From positions 351,326-415,325 of the forward strand of contig JBARXY010000011.1 of assembly GCA_049647585.1 (NCBI GenBank): a stretch of DNA of 64,000 nt, in the 5' to 3' direction. Below, piece by piece: positions 16,173-24,963 of the stretch (the stretch's first letter is position 1; the number at the start of each line of letters is the position of its first letter). The position numbers and the translations under genes were made by a program. The notes beneath the pieces were generated by a model that was not told the origin of the DNA, ran no database searches, and was given only the letters and a program-made list of their open reading frames with translations. Origin of the DNA: JAGQSZ01 sp049647585. Lineage in GTDB: Bacteria; Actinomycetota; Acidimicrobiia; Acidimicrobiales; Microtrichaceae.

Positions 16173-17555
16173 TCAGGTGCCTGCCGACTCCTGCACCTGC
16201 CATGCAGCGAAACCGCCGAGCAGGTCCGAAACGTCAGCGAATCCGTGTGCGCGCAACAAGCTCGCCGCCATTGACGAGCGGTAGCCGCCGGCGCAGTAGA
16301 TGACGGTTGGCACGTCTGTGTCCAACTCGGAGAGCCTCTCGGGAAGCTGGGCGACAGGGATGTTGAAGGATCCGGGGATCGACCCGAGCGCGACCTCGCC
16401 ACGATTCCGCACGTCCACGACCGCAAGCTCCGGCAGGTCCCTTCGATGCGAATTCAGCTGCGCCGCAGTCAGGCGCGAGGACCGCTCCACCAGTTCAGGA
16501 TTCTCGATGAACGCCGAGTGGGGACCGTCCAGCTCGCCCACGACCTGGTCGAAGCCGATACGAGCGAGACGAACCTTTGCCTCATGCCCCTGACCTGTCG
16601 ACGCGACAACCACGATCGGCACACCCTGTGGGATCAGCGATCCGGCGAACTCGGCGTAGCGCCCAGCGAGTCCGACATTGATCGAGCCCTTCAGATGGCC
16701 GGCGGCGAACTCCATCGGGTCACGGGTGTCTACGACGATCGCACCCTTCTTCTGCAGTTCGGCGACCTCGGCTAGAGTGAGCGACGCCGCCTGTTCCGAC
16801 TCCTCGAGCAGAGCACGGTTCTGTCGATTGAGGGCTGCGTCATATGAGAAATAGGCGGGTGCATCGGACTGGCCCTCGGTGACCGCGGCCACGAACTCGT
16901 CAGCAGTGGCGAATGCGAGTGCGTAGTTGGTCTGTTTCTGGTCACCGATGGTCGAACTGGTCTCGGTCGAGATGTTCTTCCCGCATGCCGAGCCCGCACC
17001 GTGGGCCGGAAAGACCCGGGTCGCATCAGGCAGGGTCAGGAGCTTGTCGTGGAGTGAGGCGTACAGATCGACGGCCAACTCCTGGGCGGTGACTCCGAAT
17101 GACGCCAGCAGGTCGGGACGGCCGACATCGCCTATGAAAAGCGTGTCACCACTGAGCACCCCGTAGGGAACCTCGTCATCGGCATGTTCGTAGACGACGA
17201 TGCTGATCGATTCGGGAGTGTGACCGGGTGTCGCCAGAACCTCGAGGGTGACCTCACCGAGCGAGATGCGTTCACCGTCGTGAAGCTCCCGAATCGGAAA
17301 CTCGGCCTGGGCACCTGCTCCGAAGCCGATCTCGGCTCCCGTTGCGTCGGCGAGTTCGAGGTGACCGGACAGGAAGTCGGCATGGAAGTGGGTCTCGATG
17401 ATCAGCTCGATCTTCAGCCCGGCCTGTTCGGCGTCCTGGAGATATTCGGAGACATCGCGACGGGGGTCTACGACCACAGCACGTCCGGAGGATTCGTCTC
17501 CCACCAGGTACGAAGCCTGGGATAGGCAGTCGAGGTAGTACTGGGTGAAGATCAT
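16173..17555 (-). CDS. MBL-fold hydrolase with two rhodanese domains (persulfide dioxygenase-like)
   Basis: 460 aa. Residues 1-~245 are a metallo-beta-lactamase fold of the ETHE1/Blh type: THFHADFLSGH, TPGHTPESI, SGDTLFIGDVGRPDL and FPAHGAGSACG supply the metal ligands. Two rhodanese-like domains follow (~270-360 and ~370-460). Only the second has the active-site Cys loop (IYCAGGYRSS); the first reads VVVASTGQGHE without Cys. The protein likely handles persulfide sulfur or sulfite. ATG 17555 has GAGGGAG just upstream and matches the usual MIFTQYY-type start; an upstream in-frame extension to 17768 lacks family similarity. Confidence 0.9.
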   Translation of the reverse strand: MIFTQYYLDCLSQASYLVGDESSGRAVVVDPRRDVSEYLQDAEQAGLKIELIIETHFHADFLSGHLELADATGAEIGFGAGAQAEFPIRELHDGERISLGEVTLEVLATPGHTPESISIVVYEHADDEVPYGVLSGDTLFIGDVGRPDLLASFGVTAQELAVDLYASLHDKLLTLPDATRVFPAHGAGSACGKNISTETSSTIGDQKQTNYALAFATADEFVAAVTEGQSDAPAYFSYDAALNRQNRALLEESEQAASLTLAEVAELQKKGAIVVDTRDPMEFAAGHLKGSINVGLAGRYAEFAGSLIPQGVPIVVVASTGQGHEAKVRLARIGFDQVVGELDGPHSAFIENPELVERSSRLTAAQLNSHRRDLPELAVVDVRNRGEVALGSIPGSFNIPVAQLPERLSELDTDVPTVIYCAGGYRSSMAASLLRAHGFADVSDLLGGFAAWQVQESAGT

Positions 17556-17829
17556 TTGGCTCCCTCGATCCGTCAGTGCCTGCGTTCGGCCTCTGCGCGC
17601 GATCAAGTATTCCACGGGGTCATCGTCGAATTCCGTCGCTGGATAGCTATAGAGGCCGCGGTAATCGAGCGTGACCTGTTGGAAACGCTCGAATGGTTGC
17701 GCAGCTATGACTTGGATGCTGACGTAGGCGAGGCCGCGGCAAGATTCGCGCTCGCCGAAGTCAGCCACTCAGATCCGCTTATTAGCACCAAGGCTCCAGC
17801 TGCGGATCCGTTGGGACTGAGCCAGCACT

Positions 17830-18465
17830 TTGTGTGAACCATGGAATGAAGACGACCCGGCCGATCTCGATGAGATTGCCAGACGTTTGAAATCCCTCGT
17901 ACGAGAACTTGCGGAAAACCGCCTGACTCGAAGTGCTCCGACCGTCGCCATGGCATGCGACTGGCATGCGACCATCCATTCCGGGCTGAATCTGCCCGAC
18001 TCGTACTACGCAGGGAACATTCGCGACTCCGACCCCAAGTACCCCTGCCTCATCGGATACGAGGTGGTGGTGGCACAAGCAGCGGGTGTGGCCTCCGCAG
18101 AAGTGCCGGACGCTCTCACCCGTTTCGAACGCCAGCTCCAGGCGGCCATCGCAGACGCTGACAGTCAAGTCGCTCTTGGATCCGCGCCCACCGACCCTGC
18201 GACTCTTCAGAGCATCGTTCAACTCGCCGCGACAATCCATGGTGAGTGGGTCCGGATCCAGCCGTTTGCGAATGCCAACGGTAGAACTGCCCGCATATGG
18301 GCCAACTGGTGCGCTCTACGGTTTGGGCTACCCCCGTTCGTGAGGCTCCGACCCCGACCAACTCAGCCCAGTTACGGGACCGCTGCCATGGCATCCATGC
18401 TCGGCGACCACGGCCCAATGGGCCGAGTCTTCCTCGACATGCTTCACACGTATCACCATCCGTGA
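17830..18465 (+). CDS. Fic-like protein with altered active-site motif and probable 5' frameshift
   Basis: 211 aa read from TTG 17830. The Fic core helix is present, GEWVRIQPFANANGRTAR, but the catalytic His of HPFxxGNGR is Gln and the first Gly is Ala, so AMP-transfer activity is doubtful. Downstream LRFGLPPFVRLRPRP and GDHGPMGRVFLDML match the tail of this Fic subgroup. The start is poor (TTG, no RBS, stop codon just upstream). Immediately upstream, in the next frame, ADPLGLSQHFV reads like a natural N-terminus joined at a TGTGTG tract (17831-17836), suggesting a 2-bp slip. Either a decaying gene or a phase-variable one. Confidence 0.55.
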   Translation: MCEPWNEDDPADLDEIARRLKSLVRELAENRLTRSAPTVAMACDWHATIHSGLNLPDSYYAGNIRDSDPKYPCLIGYEVVVAQAAGVASAEVPDALTRFERQLQAAIADADSQVALGSAPTDPATLQSIVQLAATIHGEWVRIQPFANANGRTARIWANWCALRFGLPPFVRLRPRPTQPSYGTAAMASMLGDHGPMGRVFLDMLHTYHHP

Positions 18466-18505
18466 ATCGCAATCACCACAAGTGACCTGATCTGAAGGGC
18501 ACGGA

Positions 18506-18511
18506 TAGAGT
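18506..18511 (+). promoter_or_regulatory. -10 box of leaderless promoter (CcmF-like)
   Basis: TAGAGT, 6 nt before ATG 18518; a GTGACC-like -35 lies about 17-18 nt further upstream. Confidence 0.6.
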
Positions 18512-18517
18512 TCCGCG

Positions 18518-20473
18518 ATGGACTGGCTGGGCGTCGCAGCACTCGTCGCAGCTACTTTCGCCGGGTCGGCACTGGTGCTGCGCCCACGATCGAGCACCGC
18601 ATTGATGGTCGGCCTGAGCGGATTCTGGGCGGCGGTCGGCCTTCTCGCCTGGCGATTTATCTCGGTCGATCTACGTCTTGTCGAAGTCGCGACGCTGAGC
18701 AGGGATGAACTCTCGTGGCCCCTGCGGGTTGCCGGCGTTTGGGCAGGGTCCTCCGGCTCGATCCTCTTCTGGTCGGCTCTGGTCGTAACTGTCGGAGCGG
18801 TGGCGGTCGGTCGCTCTCCAGCTGGCTCTACACCGAGGTCCGAGCCGACAGACGGGGCACCCACAGACGGGGCACCCACATACGGCGAACCGACACAGAC
18901 CGAGCCGACACCTGAGTTCGAAGCGTCGTGGCTTGTTCGCCGTCGAATCGTCGGCCTGGCCATCATCGCCACCAGCCTGGCGGTGATTTTCATCTCCCAG
19001 CCGTTCGACCGGCTAGCCGAACCGGCCGTCAGGGGCGTCGGGTTGAACCCGGTTCTTGAGCACTGGGCAATGGTCATCCACCCGCCGCTGCTGTACTCGG
19101 CCCAGGCAATGGTTCTGGGCGCTGCCCTCGTCTGGCGGCGCAGCGACCCAGATGTGGCTCGACGCTGGACAGCGCTCGCTGCGGCCATGCTGCTCTCGGC
19201 GACTCTGCTCGGCTCATGGTGGGCCCACGATGAACTCGGCTGGGGAGGCTGGTGGGCCTGGGACCCGGTAGAGAACACGGCGCTCGCGCCCCTGATCGCG
19301 TTGATCGCGTCACTGCACGCCCGCCGTCGGACAACTGCGATCCGCTGGCGACGAATCGCCGCGGCAGCCGTGCTGGCCGGAATCGCCGTAACGCGTTCGG
19401 GCCTGCCGAGTTCGGTCCACGCGTTCGCATCCGGCGGCGGGATCGCTCCGCTGTTCGCGATAGCCGCGGCCGTTACTGCCTTGTCCGCGCTCCTCCCCCG
19501 CCGCGGCACGACAACCGAGCCGACCTCGCTGATCGAGGCGGCAACGACAACCGCGCCAATCAAGTCGACCGAGCCGGACTCACCAACCAAGCGTGCCGGG
19601 TGGAAGGTGCCGCCCAGGCGAGCCATCAGCCAAACTCCCCGGCGTCTGGGCGCGCAGATCACGTCCCTAGGAGCTGCGTGGACTCTGATAGTGATCGGAT
19701 CCGGCGCGCTGGCCGCTATGTGGCTCGGCACCAGAACTCCGATCGGTTCTGTGGACGGCAAAACCCTGGGGACGCTGCTGGTGCCGGTGGGTATAGCGCT
19801 ACTGGTTGGCGTCGTGGCGTTGGGATTCAGGCGTCGACAGAAGATCACCTCGATGCTCGCCCACCTTGGCGTCGTGCTGTTCAGCATCGGGGTGATCGGA
19901 TCGCTCTTCGGGTCGAGCGACACCTCGGCTGTGAGGGTCGACCAGCCGTCGATGATCAACGGGAGCCAGGTCACCCTGATCGGGAGCAGCGTCGATGAAT
20001 CTCGGCCGGACATCGTCCGGGCAGACATCGAAGCGAAGCTCGATGACCGGGCCGTCACGTCCTCGATCATCAGATACCTGGACCTGGGTCAAAGTCGAGC
20101 CCGACCCGGTCGACTGCTCGACCCCTTCGGTGAGACCGAGCTGGTCGTGACGATGCTGGAGGGCGACCGAGCCTTCGTCGAGGTCAGGCGCCATCCGGGA
20201 CTGCCGTATGTCTGGCTCGGAGGTGCGCTGATTGCGGCGGCTCTGGTCGGCTCGTCGCGCCGGTCGGCTCACTCCTTGGTCGATCCGTCCGAGCGACGCC
20301 GCTCCCGCTTGGCGGCCAGCAACGATCCCAACGTCGAGCCGTCGTCAGGACCGTCCTTTGAGCCGGCCGGCACCGACGGCTTCGGGGACGAGTCGGAACC
20401 CGCTTCCCTGGTACCGAGATCCTTGCGAGTCGACGTCGAGGTCGATGAACTCGACCCGACGCCTGGCCCCTGA
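18518..20473 (+). CDS. CcmF/CcsA-family cytochrome c haem lyase subunit
   Basis: 651 aa multi-TM protein. The tryptophan-rich haem-handling WWD motif is clear (ELGWGGWWAWDPVENT, ~residues 242-257), with conserved His in HWAMVIHPPLLYS and in GLPSSVHAFASGGG. CcmF delivers haem to apocytochrome c at the outer face of the membrane. Loops carry low-complexity TDGAPTDGAPT-type sequence made by 15-bp repeats and a Thr/Pro/Glu linker. The last ~68 residues are charged, Ser/Pro-rich, and overlap the 3' end of the VWA gene on the other strand by 205 bp. Other ccm genes are not in the window; the CASCH cytochrome at 48679-50781 is a possible client. Confidence 0.85.
   Translation: MDWLGVAALVAATFAGSALVLRPRSSTALMVGLSGFWAAVGLLAWRFISVDLRLVEVATLSRDELSWPLRVAGVWAGSSGSILFWSALVVTVGAVAVGRSPAGSTPRSEPTDGAPTDGAPTYGEPTQTEPTPEFEASWLVRRRIVGLAIIATSLAVIFISQPFDRLAEPAVRGVGLNPVLEHWAMVIHPPLLYSAQAMVLGAALVWRRSDPDVARRWTALAAAMLLSATLLGSWWAHDELGWGGWWAWDPVENTALAPLIALIASLHARRRTTAIRWRRIAAAAVLAGIAVTRSGLPSSVHAFASGGGIAPLFAIAAAVTALSALLPRRGTTTEPTSLIEAATTTAPIKSTEPDSPTKRAGWKVPPRRAISQTPRRLGAQITSLGAAWTLIVIGSGALAAMWLGTRTPIGSVDGKTLGTLLVPVGIALLVGVVALGFRRRQKITSMLAHLGVVLFSIGVIGSLFGSSDTSAVRVDQPSMINGSQVTLIGSSVDESRPDIVRADIEAKLDDRAVTSSIIRYLDLGQSRARPGRLLDPFGETELVVTMLEGDRAFVEVRRHPGLPYVWLGGALIAAALVGSSRRSAHSLVDPSERRRSRLAASNDPNVEPSSGPSFEPAGTDGFGDESEPASLVPRSLRVDVEVDELDPTPGP
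18845..18910. repeat. 15-bp tandem repeat in CcmF-like loop
   Basis: Four 15-bp units (18845, 18860, 18875, 18890) plus 6 bp, diverging progressively from CCGACAGACGGGGCA. Encodes the TDGAP/TYGEP/TQTEP run in a loop between TM segments. Confidence 0.88.
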
Positions 20474-23400
20474 TCGGTCGGCCTCTGATCGGTCGGCCCG
20501 GCCTCGGATCCCCCGATACGAGACTTGGGCTGTCGGCCGGGACGAGCCTGTTTGACCGCCTCCGCTACTGCGCCGACCCGACCCAGACGCTCACGCCGGA
20601 CGACGGCATCCGGCCCGCCGGCGAAGCGGAGTCGTGACAGTGCGACCCCAATTGGCCACAGGAGCGCGGCCAGAAGCAGCAGCCAGTTTCGTAGGGCGAC
20701 GTTTCGACGTCCGGGTTCGAGTCCGGACGGGTCGAACACCTCAGCGGAGCTGATCGCTCCTCGCCCCTTGGTCGCCACGCTCGCAGACTTGAGCAGTTCA
20801 GGGTCTGGAGGCGTCGAACCGTACTCCTTGGAATAGCCGAGCTCACCGACTCCGCTCACCGAGGCGAGCGCTGTGGTGCCCTCGAAGGCGGTTGCTCCAA
20901 TCGCATAGCTTCCGACCCGGTTCGTCGGGAACTGAGCCTCGAAGCTCCGGTCATCAACCCGGGTCATCGGCACGGTCACCGATGAACCATCCGGTGAGAC
21001 GACGACCGCGTTCACCTTGGCCCCGTCGGGAACAGGAGAGTCGAACTCGGCGACCGCGCGGGCGTCGCTGTCGTTGAAGCCCACCTGCAACGACCCCGCG
21101 GGTGCCCGGTAGACCGATCTGAGGACGTCGGCCCAGAACGTCGGGGCCCCGTCCCACGCCATCCAACCCGGTGCCCATCTACTGCCAGCGTCGCTGGTCC
21201 ACGACACCACCTGCCCCAGGCCGACCTGCCATGAAGCCAGCAGCGGGTCTCGTTCCGGTCCCACCCGCAGATGCTGCACCGCTGTCGGCCGGGCGGTCGT
21301 GGCGATGTAGCCACCGACCAGCGGGGCGGATCCGAGGCTGGACACGATTGCAGCGTCCGAGGTCCGCTCCGGCGGGAACTCCCCCTCGACGATCAACTGC
21401 CTGGAGACAACCTTTGTTTCCTGCAGCAACAAGTTGGGCAAGGCGTTCAGGTCCCTGCCCGGGTAGTAGCGACCACCTCCCGCCTCGGCCACCGCCCGCA
21501 ATTGCTGGGCAGCGCCTTCACCGGTTCCCATGACCGAGACGGTGATTCCTTCGTCGCGCAACTTTGCGGCTTCGTCGGCAAGGGCACCCAGTTGGCTCGT
21601 CTCCTCGAAGCCGTCTGTGAACAAGACGATGTGTCGAATCGACGCATCGGACTTCTTTAGTCGTTCAGCAGACTCGGTCAGCCCCGGAAGAAGGTTCGTT
21701 CCGCCTTCGGTGCTGTCCAGCTTGCCGATCTTCTCGCCCGCGTCGCTGCCATCACCGACGGGCGACACGTCCCGAACCCAGCGGAAGTTGTCGTCGAGCG
21801 CCAGCACGCCGAGTTCGTCACCTGGCTCGATCCCTTCGATCGACAGCACAGCTGCGTCCCGGGCGATGTCGGTCTTCTTCATCCCGTTGCTGATCCGCGA
21901 GTTCTGGCCCTCGCCACCCTCTGCGCAGTGGCAGGCACCCATGGAGCCGGATACGTCGACGGCGAAGACCTGTGCGACCTTGGAGCGACGCTTCGGGTCG
22001 CGCACTTCGCTGATCACCGGCAGGATGTCCTCGAGTCTGCTGCCCAGGTAGTCGCCAGCCCCATAGCTGGCGGTGCCGCCGATGGTCACAAGACCGGTTC
22101 CGAGTTCACGGGTCGCGGTCGTGATGACGTCGACCTGCTTCTCGCTGAGCGAACTCAACGGGACATTCACCAAGACCACTGCGTCGACCTCGGCAAGCGT
22201 CCCTAGGTCGGTGACTTCCTCGGGTGCGACGGTCCTGATGTCGGTACCGATGGTCGAGAGCACCACGTTCAGAGCGGCAGCTTCACCGGGTGAGCCTTCG
22301 ACCACCAGGACCTGGGCCCTGCCCTCGACACGGGTGGTCGAGCGGGCGATGTCGTTCTGGATGATCCCGTTGGCCGGGCCGGCGACGGACACCGACCACC
22401 GCAGCGTCCCCGGCTCACCGGCGGGTTGGCTGAACTCCACGTCGCTGTCACCGACGGGCAGGTCGACCAGTCTCGAGTCGACTTCGACATCGTTGCGCTT
22501 CAGGACGACGCTGACCCTTTGAGCCTGGGTGGCGTGAACTCTTGCGGTCACAATTACAGCGTCGCTTGGTCGTGCGCGGTCCGGGACTTCGACGGAGCGG
22601 ACCATGACATCGGGTCCGCTGTTCGTTCCGACCGGGATGACATCAAGTCGTACTCCAGCGCGGCGCAGGCGACGGAGTTCGGCATCGAGATCACCCGAGT
22701 TGGGCCGCCCATCCGAGACGAGCACGACCCGGCGGGCATGGTCACTCGGGGCCATCGCGCCGGCAACTCTTACTCCGGCGCCGAGGTCGGTTGCCGAGCC
22801 GTCGAGTCGGACGTCGATGCCACTCCAGCGCAACGATTCACCGACTGCGGCGTCCACCCTGGCATCTCCGCCAACCGCCACGACCCCAGCCACCGATCCC
22901 GACGGCATTGACTCCAATGCGGTCTGCACCGTGTCGATCGCCTGCTGTCGTCCCCCAGCCATCGAGTCCGACACGTCGACCACGAACACCACACCGACCT
23001 TCGATGTCCGCAGACTGATGCTCGGAATCACCAACGCCAGGACCAGCGCAACGAGAACTGCTGCCCTGACACCGGTCGCCACCCGCCACTGCTTCAGTCC
23101 GACGCCCCGCCGACGCGAGCTGAACCACCATTCTGCGACGACCACGGCGCAGGCGACGATGATCATCGCGGCGACGATTGAGCGGCGGATCGGCAGACCC
23201 GAATCGTTCATCGGATCGTCGACTCCGGGGATGGCGAGTCCCTTGCGTGGCGTGATCGCCGATTCGGCCGGTGCTGGGTTGACCACGGCCAGTCGCCGCT
23301 GACCCGCGCTGGCGTCATCATCGCCTGACCCGGCGCCGCTACCGCCGGCGCTACCCGAACCTCCGCCGGTCTGGATGACCCAGATGCCGGTTCGGTCGAG

Positions 23401-24963
23401 TTCGGGGGCCAACTCCCCGGACCGCAATTTGGTCCTAGTACCAGATGGCGAGGTCACGACAGTGTCGACACCTGCTCCGCCGGGATCGACTGGAAGAGGA
23501 TCACCGACGGTCAACATCCCCGAGGTCAGGTCGGCTCCGCCGAGTGTCGTGATGATTCGGTCCGCAAGGATCGGGAACGCGGGCAGGAGTCCCAGGTTGG
23601 CCTGATCGAGTGCGAATCCCAAGTAGACGAAGCGGGCGGCGCCCTGGCTTCCCTGCACCAGGAGTGGGGTGTCCTCGGAGCCCATCACGGTGGTCGCAGC
23701 CGGAGCATCGATCTTCTGCGCCTCCGCTATGGCCAGCTCGCGTAGATCCAATCCCTGAAGCAGGTTGTTGTCATCGCGAAGGAAGGCCGCAACCGGCGAC
23801 TCGACCGATCCAGAGATCTGGACCCCGGGCGCCCCGCCCGGCGTGGCAATACCCAGCCATGGAATCGACAGCTCGTCGGGCATCTCGGAACGGTCGAATA
23901 CGGCAAGGTCGAATTTGGACAGCGACCCGGCGCCGAGTTCCGTGAGGCTCGAAACATGGGTTTCCTCGACCACTTCGGGGTCGCCGAGGAGTGCGTCCAG
24001 GAACGGATTGTCTCCGCCCACCCGTAGGACCTTGAGGGTCCTGGCCACAGGCCCGACCGCGTAGGCGTGGTTGTCCGAGCTGAGCAGATCATCGATGTCG
24101 AGATGGACGTCGATCTGTTCACCGACCGGCACGTCGAAGCCGATCTCGCTCATGTCGTGACCGGGGACCTTCACCGACGAGCTGGCAGCTTCGCGATGAT
24201 CAACATCGACGCGTACACCGGTGGTCGCCGGATCCGCACCGTCGTTGGAGATCGTGACCTGAAGGTGTGCCTGATCACCGGAACCCGACACGACGATATT
24301 GGTAACTCCCAGGTTGCGGTCACGCTTGCCAACCTGGTGGAACGTCGTACCGGGCGGCAACATCCGCACTGCGGAGCCGTCGAGGCCACCGTCGCTGATC
24401 AAGGCGTAGGCGACCGAACTGGTCGCGCTGTCCATGCCGAGTGCGAGTGACGTCGCCACCTCCGCGTCGAAGGGTCCTTCCGATGCCTCGACCGGTTCGA
24501 GTCGGGACCCGACCGACGACGGCGGGACACCGCTCGCTACGACTCGCGCAGGCGCACCGGCGGCTATGACGGTGACCACGGCCCCATCGCCTAGGTCACC
24601 CGCCAGATCCTCAACGACCTGCTTGGCATCCGCGAGACGCGTCGGCGATCCGTCGGCCGCAGCCATTGAAGCGCTGGTGTCGAGAATGACGACCAGGTGC
24701 TTGGCGCTTCTGCGGCCGCTGTCGAAGGACGGACCGGCGAGTGCCAGTGCCACCAGAGCCACCAGGAGAAGTTGGAGGATCAGCGGGATCGAACTGCGCA
24801 GCCGCTGCCAGGGACGAGCCGCTGCAACCGGCCGGTTGACTTCTTCCCAGGCCAACGTCGAACTCACCCGCACCTCGACGCGACGTGAGCGCAGGATGTG
24901 CAACGCGATGATCGGTATGGCGAGGGTCAGCGCCCACAGCGCCGCCGGGTTGGCGAGCGTCAT
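20269..24963 (-). CDS. Giant membrane protein with BatA-like N-terminus and three VWA domains
   Basis: 1564 aa. Residues 1-80 are the aerotolerance BatA-type N-terminus (LANPAALWALTLAIPIIALHI, then a second TM). VWA1 has MIDAS DTSAS at 95-99; TM segments near 591-612 and 628-648 follow. VWA2 has DVSDS at ~661; VWA3 has DVSGS at ~1001, followed by a Cys-His-Cys insert (GACHCAEGGEG). A C-terminal TM near 1425-1445 precedes a Ser/Thr-rich cytoplasmic tail ending LLAAKRERR. The region between VWA1 and TM3 resembles the glutamine-amidotransferase-like domain often found with such VWA proteins. Last gene of the MoxR/DUF58 operon; starts 4 bp inside the DUF58 stop (ATGA). Metal-dependent protein binding outside the membrane is inferred. 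Confidence 0.88.
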   Translation of the reverse strand: MTLANPAALWALTLAIPIIALHILRSRRVEVRVSSTLAWEEVNRPVAAARPWQRLRSSIPLILQLLLVALVALALAGPSFDSGRRSAKHLVVILDTSASMAAADGSPTRLADAKQVVEDLAGDLGDGAVVTVIAAGAPARVVASGVPPSSVGSRLEPVEASEGPFDAEVATSLALGMDSATSSVAYALISDGGLDGSAVRMLPPGTTFHQVGKRDRNLGVTNIVVSGSGDQAHLQVTISNDGADPATTGVRVDVDHREAASSSVKVPGHDMSEIGFDVPVGEQIDVHLDIDDLLSSDNHAYAVGPVARTLKVLRVGGDNPFLDALLGDPEVVEETHVSSLTELGAGSLSKFDLAVFDRSEMPDELSIPWLGIATPGGAPGVQISGSVESPVAAFLRDDNNLLQGLDLRELAIAEAQKIDAPAATTVMGSEDTPLLVQGSQGAARFVYLGFALDQANLGLLPAFPILADRIITTLGGADLTSGMLTVGDPLPVDPGGAGVDTVVTSPSGTRTKLRSGELAPELDRTGIWVIQTGGGSGSAGGSGAGSGDDDASAGQRRLAVVNPAPAESAITPRKGLAIPGVDDPMNDSGLPIRRSIVAAMIIVACAVVVAEWWFSSRRRGVGLKQWRVATGVRAAVLVALVLALVIPSISLRTSKVGVVFVVDVSDSMAGGRQQAIDTVQTALESMPSGSVAGVVAVGGDARVDAAVGESLRWSGIDVRLDGSATDLGAGVRVAGAMAPSDHARRVVLVSDGRPNSGDLDAELRRLRRAGVRLDVIPVGTNSGPDVMVRSVEVPDRARPSDAVIVTARVHATQAQRVSVVLKRNDVEVDSRLVDLPVGDSDVEFSQPAGEPGTLRWSVSVAGPANGIIQNDIARSTTRVEGRAQVLVVEGSPGEAAALNVVLSTIGTDIRTVAPEEVTDLGTLAEVDAVVLVNVPLSSLSEKQVDVITTATRELGTGLVTIGGTASYGAGDYLGSRLEDILPVISEVRDPKRRSKVAQVFAVDVSGSMGACHCAEGGEGQNSRISNGMKKTDIARDAAVLSIEGIEPGDELGVLALDDNFRWVRDVSPVGDGSDAGEKIGKLDSTEGGTNLLPGLTESAERLKKSDASIRHIVLFTDGFEETSQLGALADEAAKLRDEGITVSVMGTGEGAAQQLRAVAEAGGGRYYPGRDLNALPNLLLQETKVVSRQLIVEGEFPPERTSDAAIVSSLGSAPLVGGYIATTARPTAVQHLRVGPERDPLLASWQVGLGQVVSWTSDAGSRWAPGWMAWDGAPTFWADVLRSVYRAPAGSLQVGFNDSDARAVAEFDSPVPDGAKVNAVVVSPDGSSVTVPMTRVDDRSFEAQFPTNRVGSYAIGATAFEGTTALASVSGVGELGYSKEYGSTPPDPELLKSASVATKGRGAISSAEVFDPSGLEPGRRNVALRNWLLLLAALLWPIGVALSRLRFAGGPDAVVRRERLGRVGAVAEAVKQARPGRQPKSRIGGSEAGPTDQRPTDQGPGVGSSSSTSTSTRKDLGTREAGSDSSPKPSVPAGSKDGPDDGSTLGSLLAAKRERRRSDGSTKE
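20470..20499. repeat. 15-bp duplication across CcmF-like stop codon
   Basis: Two units CTGATCGGTCGGCC(T/C) at 20470-20484 and 20485-20499. The TGA stop of the haem lyase gene is in the first. On the minus strand the same bases encode the GPTDQRPTDQ run in the tail of the VWA protein. Confidence 0.88.

Noticed and set aside
17556..17768. N-terminal extension of the MBL-rhodanese protein to 17768
   Set aside because: The added 71 residues have no family similarity and ATG 17555 has a proper RBS.
18328..20070. 580-codon open frame on the minus strand opposite the CcmF-like gene
   Set aside because: Ser/Arg/Thr-rich with no domain pattern; it mirrors third-position GC bias of the real plus-strand gene, which has the WWD motif.
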